Source: Gemmatimonadota bacterium
Lineage (GTDB): Bacteria; Gemmatimonadota; Gemmatimonadetes; Longimicrobiales; Gaopeijiaceae
Assembly (NCBI GenBank): GCA_003695865.1
Contig: RFGQ01000629.1
Location: 1-7,303 of the forward strand
Reading direction: 5' to 3'
Length of the DNA: 7,303 nt
Shown here: positions 1 through 7,303 of the stretch, piece by piece
Layout of the letters: every line of letters starts with the position of its first letter
Position numbering within the stretch: position 1 is the first letter of the stretch
Program-made: the position numbers and the translations under genes
Notes under the pieces: model-generated
The model's input: only the letters and a program-made list of their open reading frames with translations
The model's database searches: none
What the model was told of the DNA's origin: nothing

Positions 1-2483
<2,483 letters not shown>

Positions 2484-2485
2484 GT

Positions 2486-2489
2486 CTCC
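2486..2489 (-). promoter_or_regulatory. Candidate clpC ribosome binding site, unusually close to the ATG
   Basis: GGAG occurs only 2 bases before the clpC ATG, shorter than the usual 5-9 base spacing. A purine-rich GGGTAGAG lies further upstream and overlaps the mcsB stop. clpC translation may therefore depend partly on ribosomes finishing mcsB. The match is visible; its use is inferred. Confidence 0.35.
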
Positions 2490-2494
2490 GTGCT

Positions 2495-3625
2495 CTACCC
2501 TGCCATCGAGGGGCCGGCCCCCGACGACTCGTCGTCGGGCGAAACGGCCCCTTCCGTGGCGAGAATGCGCCGTACGTACGCGGCGCGGTGCGCGTCGCCT
2601 TCCGTGCCCGGCAGGCTCCTTCCGGCGGCCTCTTCCAGATGCGCGGGCTGCGAGAAAATCATCAGTTTGTTCAGCGTGTATACCCGGAGTCCTGGGAGTA
2701 GTTTCAAACTCACCCCTAGGCGCACGCCGGACAACAGGTTCATCAGTTCTTCGAAGCTGAGCGAGCGCGCGTAGCGCAAGAGTCCGTACGCGCGCCAGAT
2801 CTTGTCTTCGGTCACCTGAGCCGCATCGCGCAGCAACACCACCCGCGCCTGCATCTCGTACTGGATGACCTGCCGCACGACCCGTTCGAGGTGCTCCACC
2901 AGGTCTTCTTCGGTCTTCCCGAGGGTGGTCTGGTTCGAGACCTGGAAGAAGTTGCCCACCACCTCCGAACCCTCGCCGTAGAGTCCCCGGAAGGTGAGGC
3001 CCACCTGCGACAGCCCCTGCAGCACCTTGCCGATCTCCTTGGTGAGCACCAGCCCCGGCAGGTGCATGAGGACCGACGCCCTGAGCCCCGTGCCCACGTT
3101 CGTGGGGCAGCTCGTCAGGAACCCGAACTCGCCGTGGTAGGCGTAGGGCAGCTCCTGCCCCAGCTCCTCGTCGAGACGGTCGATGAGCGACCACGCGTCG
3201 CGCAGGCGCAGCCCCGAGAACAGGGTCTGCATGCGCAGGTGGTCCTCTTCGTTGACCATCACGCTGACCGGAGCGGAAGCCCCCAGGAGTACGGCGGTGG
3301 CCCGCAGCGGGCCCCGGCCGGGCTCGCCGAGCATGTCTCGAGACGCCATGCGCCGCTCCACGAGCAGGCGCCGCGCCCGCTCCTCCAGCTTGGGCATCTC
3401 GGCCACCACCGCGTCTGCCAGGAGCGGCACCCGCGGAATCTTCTGCTGCACCTGGCGTAGCACGGCCTCCCGGTCGTTCACGCGCGCCCGCGGCCCGAAG
3501 GCGTGCCCCTGCAGGTTGCGTGCGAGCCTCACCCGGGTCGAGAGCACCACGTCGGCGTGATCGCCCGAGGCGTCGAGCCAGCCCAGCCCGAAGTCGGGCA
3601 CCGGAAGGATGTCGTCGAAGCTCAC
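2495..3625 (-). CDS. mcsB: McsB protein-arginine kinase
   Basis: ATP:guanido phosphotransferase family enzyme that phosphorylates arginines of client proteins, marking them for ClpC-ClpP. The 376 residues are slightly longer than typical McsB (about 350-365); the excess is an acidic, Ser/Gly-rich tail after about residue 356. Visible family blocks are STRVRLARN (29-37, nucleotide binding), VNEEDHLRM (124-132, with the catalytic-loop acidic residues E126, E127, D128), CPTNVGTGLRAS (173-184, with the family cysteine C173), SNQTTLGKTEEDL (230-242) and the C-terminal LNKLMIFSQPAHL (318-330), which is McsB-like rather than creatine/arginine-kinase-like. Near the end, GDAHRA (343-348) aligns with the RDxxRA pArg-binding motif but has Gly in place of the first Arg. 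The GTG start overlaps the mcsA TGA as GTGA and has AGGAG 8 bases upstream. The stop is TAG. Cotranscription with mcsA and clpC is the classical arrangement. Confidence 0.96.
   Translation of the reverse strand: MSFDDILPVPDFGLGWLDASGDHADVVLSTRVRLARNLQGHAFGPRARVNDREAVLRQVQQKIPRVPLLADAVVAEMPKLEERARRLLVERRMASRDMLGEPGRGPLRATAVLLGASAPVSVMVNEEDHLRMQTLFSGLRLRDAWSLIDRLDEELGQELPYAYHGEFGFLTSCPTNVGTGLRASVLMHLPGLVLTKEIGKVLQGLSQVGLTFRGLYGEGSEVVGNFFQVSNQTTLGKTEEDLVEHLERVVRQVIQYEMQARVVLLRDAAQVTEDKIWRAYGLLRYARSLSFEELMNLLSGVRLGVSLKLLPGLRVYTLNKLMIFSQPAHLEEAAGRSLPGTEGDAHRAAYVRRILATEGAVSPDDESSGAGPSMAG
2677..2707 (-). promoter_or_regulatory. Weak sigma70-like promoter candidate inside mcsB, ahead of clpC
   Basis: Within the 3' part of mcsB the minus strand reads TTGAAA (2702-2707; 5 of 6 with TTGACA), then 19 bases, then TATACA (2677-2682; 4 of 6 with TATAAT). 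The patch is AT-richer than its surroundings. A start from it would give clpC its own transcript with a leader of roughly 185 bases. The 19-base spacing is longer than the preferred 17, the element lies in conserved coding sequence, and promoter consensus in this phylum may differ, so this is only a candidate. Confidence 0.15.
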
Positions 3626-4183
3626 GGCCGCTGCTCCTGCGGCTCGAGCGCCCGGATCTCGTCGCGGATCTCGGCAGCGCGCTCGAAGTCCTCCATCTCC
3701 ACTGCACGCTCCAACTTACGCCTTAGTGCCTCAAGTCGTTTCTCAAGCTCGGACGCGCTGGGATCGGGCGGCAGGTACACCTTGCCCACGTGCCCCGTAC
3801 TGCCGTGCACGCGGCGCAACAGGCCTCGCAGATACGACTCGAAAGTGACGTAGCACTGAGGGCAGCCCAGGCGGCCGACCTCCCGGAAGTCGGCGAACGT
3901 GAGGCCGCAGAACGGACACGCCTCGTCGGGGCTCGCGGCAGGCCCTCGCGGCGCCGGCGCGTCGCCCATCTGGGCGAGGAAGTCCGTGAGCGGGGCGCTC
4001 GGCGCCTCGGCAGGACCCTCCACCCCCTTCTCGCGCGCGCAGGCATCGCAGAGGTGCATCGTCACCATCTCGTCGTTGACGATGCGGGTGAGGCGCACGA
4101 CGGCTTCCTCCTCGCCACACGCCTCGCAGCGGCGCGGCGCCTCGGACGGCTCGCCCGATCCCTGCTCGGGCGGCCGGGGGGTC

Positions 4184-4191
<8 letters not shown>
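3622..4191 (-). CDS. mcsA: McsA zinc-binding activator of McsB (UVR-domain protein)
   Basis: Small zinc protein that binds and activates the McsB arginine kinase in the ClpC quality-control pathway. The 189 residues match the usual McsA size (about 170-190). Four CxxC pairs are intact: C22/C25, C48/C51, C92/C95 and C110/C113, enough for two zinc sites. A Pro/Ala-rich linker (about 59-90) separates the two zinc modules. HGSTGHVGK (129-137) matches a typical McsA segment. The C-terminal third is charged and helical, with a UVR motif (about 150-184; core DFERAAEIRDE) like that in ClpC two genes downstream. The ATG start has GGAGG 9 bases upstream and overlaps the lolD stop by 8 bases (ATGGATGA). 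Its TGA overlaps the mcsB GTG by 4 bases. Order mcsA-mcsB-clpC equals the Firmicutes order, but the repressor gene ctsR that normally precedes it is absent and lolD takes its place. Confidence 0.94.
3634..3638 (-). promoter_or_regulatory. mcsB Shine-Dalgarno site
   Basis: AGGAG lies 8 bases before the GTG of mcsB, inside the 3' end of mcsA. It supports the non-ATG start and the GTGA stop-start overlap. Confidence 0.6.
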
Positions 4192-4934
<743 letters not shown>

Positions 4935-4942
<8 letters not shown>

Positions 4943-6247
4943 GCCGGATCGCCTCCACCGGCTGGAGCGACGCCGCACGGCGGGCCGGGTAGATGGTCGC
5001 GAGCAGCGAGATCGCCACGCTTCCCGCGACGATCACCAGCACGTCGAGCACCCTGAGCGACACCGGGAGGTGGTCCACGAAGTAGACGTCGGGCGGGATG
5101 GGAATGATTTGGTAGCGGTCGATGGCCCACGCCGTCACGAGCCCCAGCACCGTACCCACCGCCGTGCCGATCACGCCGATCCACACACCCTGAGCCATGA
5201 ACACGCGAAGAATGCGGGCGTCGGTCATCCCCATCGATTTCAGGATCCCGATCTCGCGCGTACGGTCGACCACGACCATCACCAGGGTCCCCACGATGTT
5301 GAACGCCGCCACGACCACGATGAGGAACAGGATCAGCCCCATGGCGAGCTTCTCGAGCTTGAGGGCCGAAAACAGCGTGCGGTTCATGGTGATCCAGCTC
5401 TCGGCGTAGTAGACGTTGCCGAGCCGCGCCTGGATGCGCTCCGCGACCTCGCGGGCCTGGTCGGGGTCCACGGTGCGCACGCCGAGCCCGGAGATCGTGT
5501 TGTCGGGAACGCCCAGCAGCGCCTGAGCGTCGGAGAGCGGCACGTAGGCGTTGCGGATGTCGTAGTCGTACATGCCGGTCGTGAACGTGCCCGTGACCTC
5601 GAAGCGCCGCATCGCGGGCGTCGGCACCCCAAGGGGTCCCACCCGCAGGTTCTCGAACGCGATGAGCGTGACCGTGTCTCCCACGAACACGCCCATGCGA
5701 GCCGCAAGCGTAGAACCCAGCACGAGGGGCGGAAGTCCCGACGGGGGAGGCTGCAGGTCCACCACTCCCCGCTGGATCTGCTCTTCCATTTCGGTGACCG
5801 GAGGGCCCTCGGGATCGAGCGCCACCCCGTAGAGGTCGGCCGACTGGGTATAGCCCGGACGCGACACGACCACCTGCGAGAGGATGAAGGGCGCGACCGC
5901 GGTCACGCCCTCGACCTGCTTGACCTCGTCCATGACCCGGCGCCAGTCGGTCATGCGCAGGCTGGCTCCCTGTTGCAGCACGTGCACGTGCGGCGTGGAG
6001 CCCAGGATCTTCTCGCGCAGATCCTCCTGCATGCCGGTCATGACGCCGATCACGACGACCAGCGCGGTGACACCCACGATCACGCCCCCGAGCGCGATCC
6101 AGGTGAAGAACGAGAGCAGCCGCCCCCCTCCACCCGACGACAGGTAGCGCCGGGCCAGGAACCAGTCCAGCCGCAAGGGGGAGGGCGCGCGGCCCCGAGC
6201 CCGCGGTTCCGGACCGTCGTCGGCGGGCGTGCCGCTCCCGGGTGTCG

Positions 6248-6251
<4 letters not shown>
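4935..6251 (-). CDS. lolC: LolC/LolE-family lipoprotein-releasing permease
   Basis: Inner-membrane permease of the FtsX/MacB/LolCE superfamily that presents lipoproteins for release, driven by LolD. The 438 residues are near the usual 400-415 plus a Pro/Arg-rich N-terminal extension (about 1-28). Topology is as expected: one hydrophobic segment (about 47-70), a large periplasmic domain (about 72-300), then three segments (about 304-328, 356-378 and 401-421). LDWFLARRYLSS (28-39) is the family N-terminal signature. DRTREIGILKSMGM (329-342) is the coupling helix that contacts the ATPase. The C-terminus YPARRAASLQPVEAIRHE is typical of the superfamily. The GTG start overlaps the lysS TGA as GTGA and is preceded by GAGGG; the first downstream ATG (M71) would remove the first membrane segment. 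Only one permease gene adjoins lolD, so I cannot tell LolC from LolE: it may form a homodimer, or a second permease may lie elsewhere. Confidence 0.92.
4952..4956 (-). promoter_or_regulatory. lolD Shine-Dalgarno site (decides the start)
   Basis: GGAGG lies 9 bases before the ATG at 4942. It selects this ATG over the in-frame ATG at 4978, which would give an atypical Arg-rich N-terminus. Confidence 0.65.

Positions 6252-7303
<1,052 letters not shown>

Noticed and set aside
2484..2494. Terminator or regulatory spacer between mcsB and clpC
   Set aside because: The gap is only 11 bases, with no inverted repeat or T-run.
4943..4978. Upstream ATG at 4978 as the lolD start
   Set aside because: It adds an atypical Arg/Trp-rich peptide and deepens the overlap with the permease gene; the ATG at 4942 has a well-placed GGAGG.

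Overview
The window is one compact, GC-rich bacterial gene run on the minus strand. Six genes lie head to tail: lysS (5' part missing), a LolC/LolE-type permease, lolD, mcsA, mcsB and clpC (extreme 3' end missing). Four junctions overlap by 4 or 8 bases and the fifth has an 11-base gap, so there is essentially no non-coding DNA. No tRNA, rRNA, CRISPR array, insertion sequence or terminator was seen. The operon promoter, if upstream of lysS, is outside the window.

Reading in the direction of transcription (high to low coordinates): lysS makes the catalytic domain of class II lysyl-tRNA synthetase. The lolC-type gene and lolD encode the membrane and ATPase parts of an ABC system that extracts lipoproteins from the inner membrane. 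mcsA, mcsB and clpC encode the zinc-finger activator, the protein-arginine kinase and the AAA+ unfoldase of the phosphoarginine (pArg) degradation pathway. McsB with McsA would mark proteins on arginine; the ClpC N-domain would bind pArg and feed the protein to ClpP, encoded elsewhere.

Organism: a Lol system implies a cell with an outer membrane, while McsA-McsB-ClpC is best known from Firmicutes. High GC, Gram-negative Lol genes and an mcsAB-clpC cluster without ctsR together suggest a diderm phylum such as Gemmatimonadota or a relative. This is inferred from gene content and memory of family distributions, not from a search.

I see no clearly unknown system. The points of interest are the association of lipoprotein export with pArg proteolysis, the missing CtsR repressor, a changed residue in the presumed allosteric pArg pocket of McsB, a shared UVR motif in McsA and ClpC, and a possible weak internal promoter before clpC.
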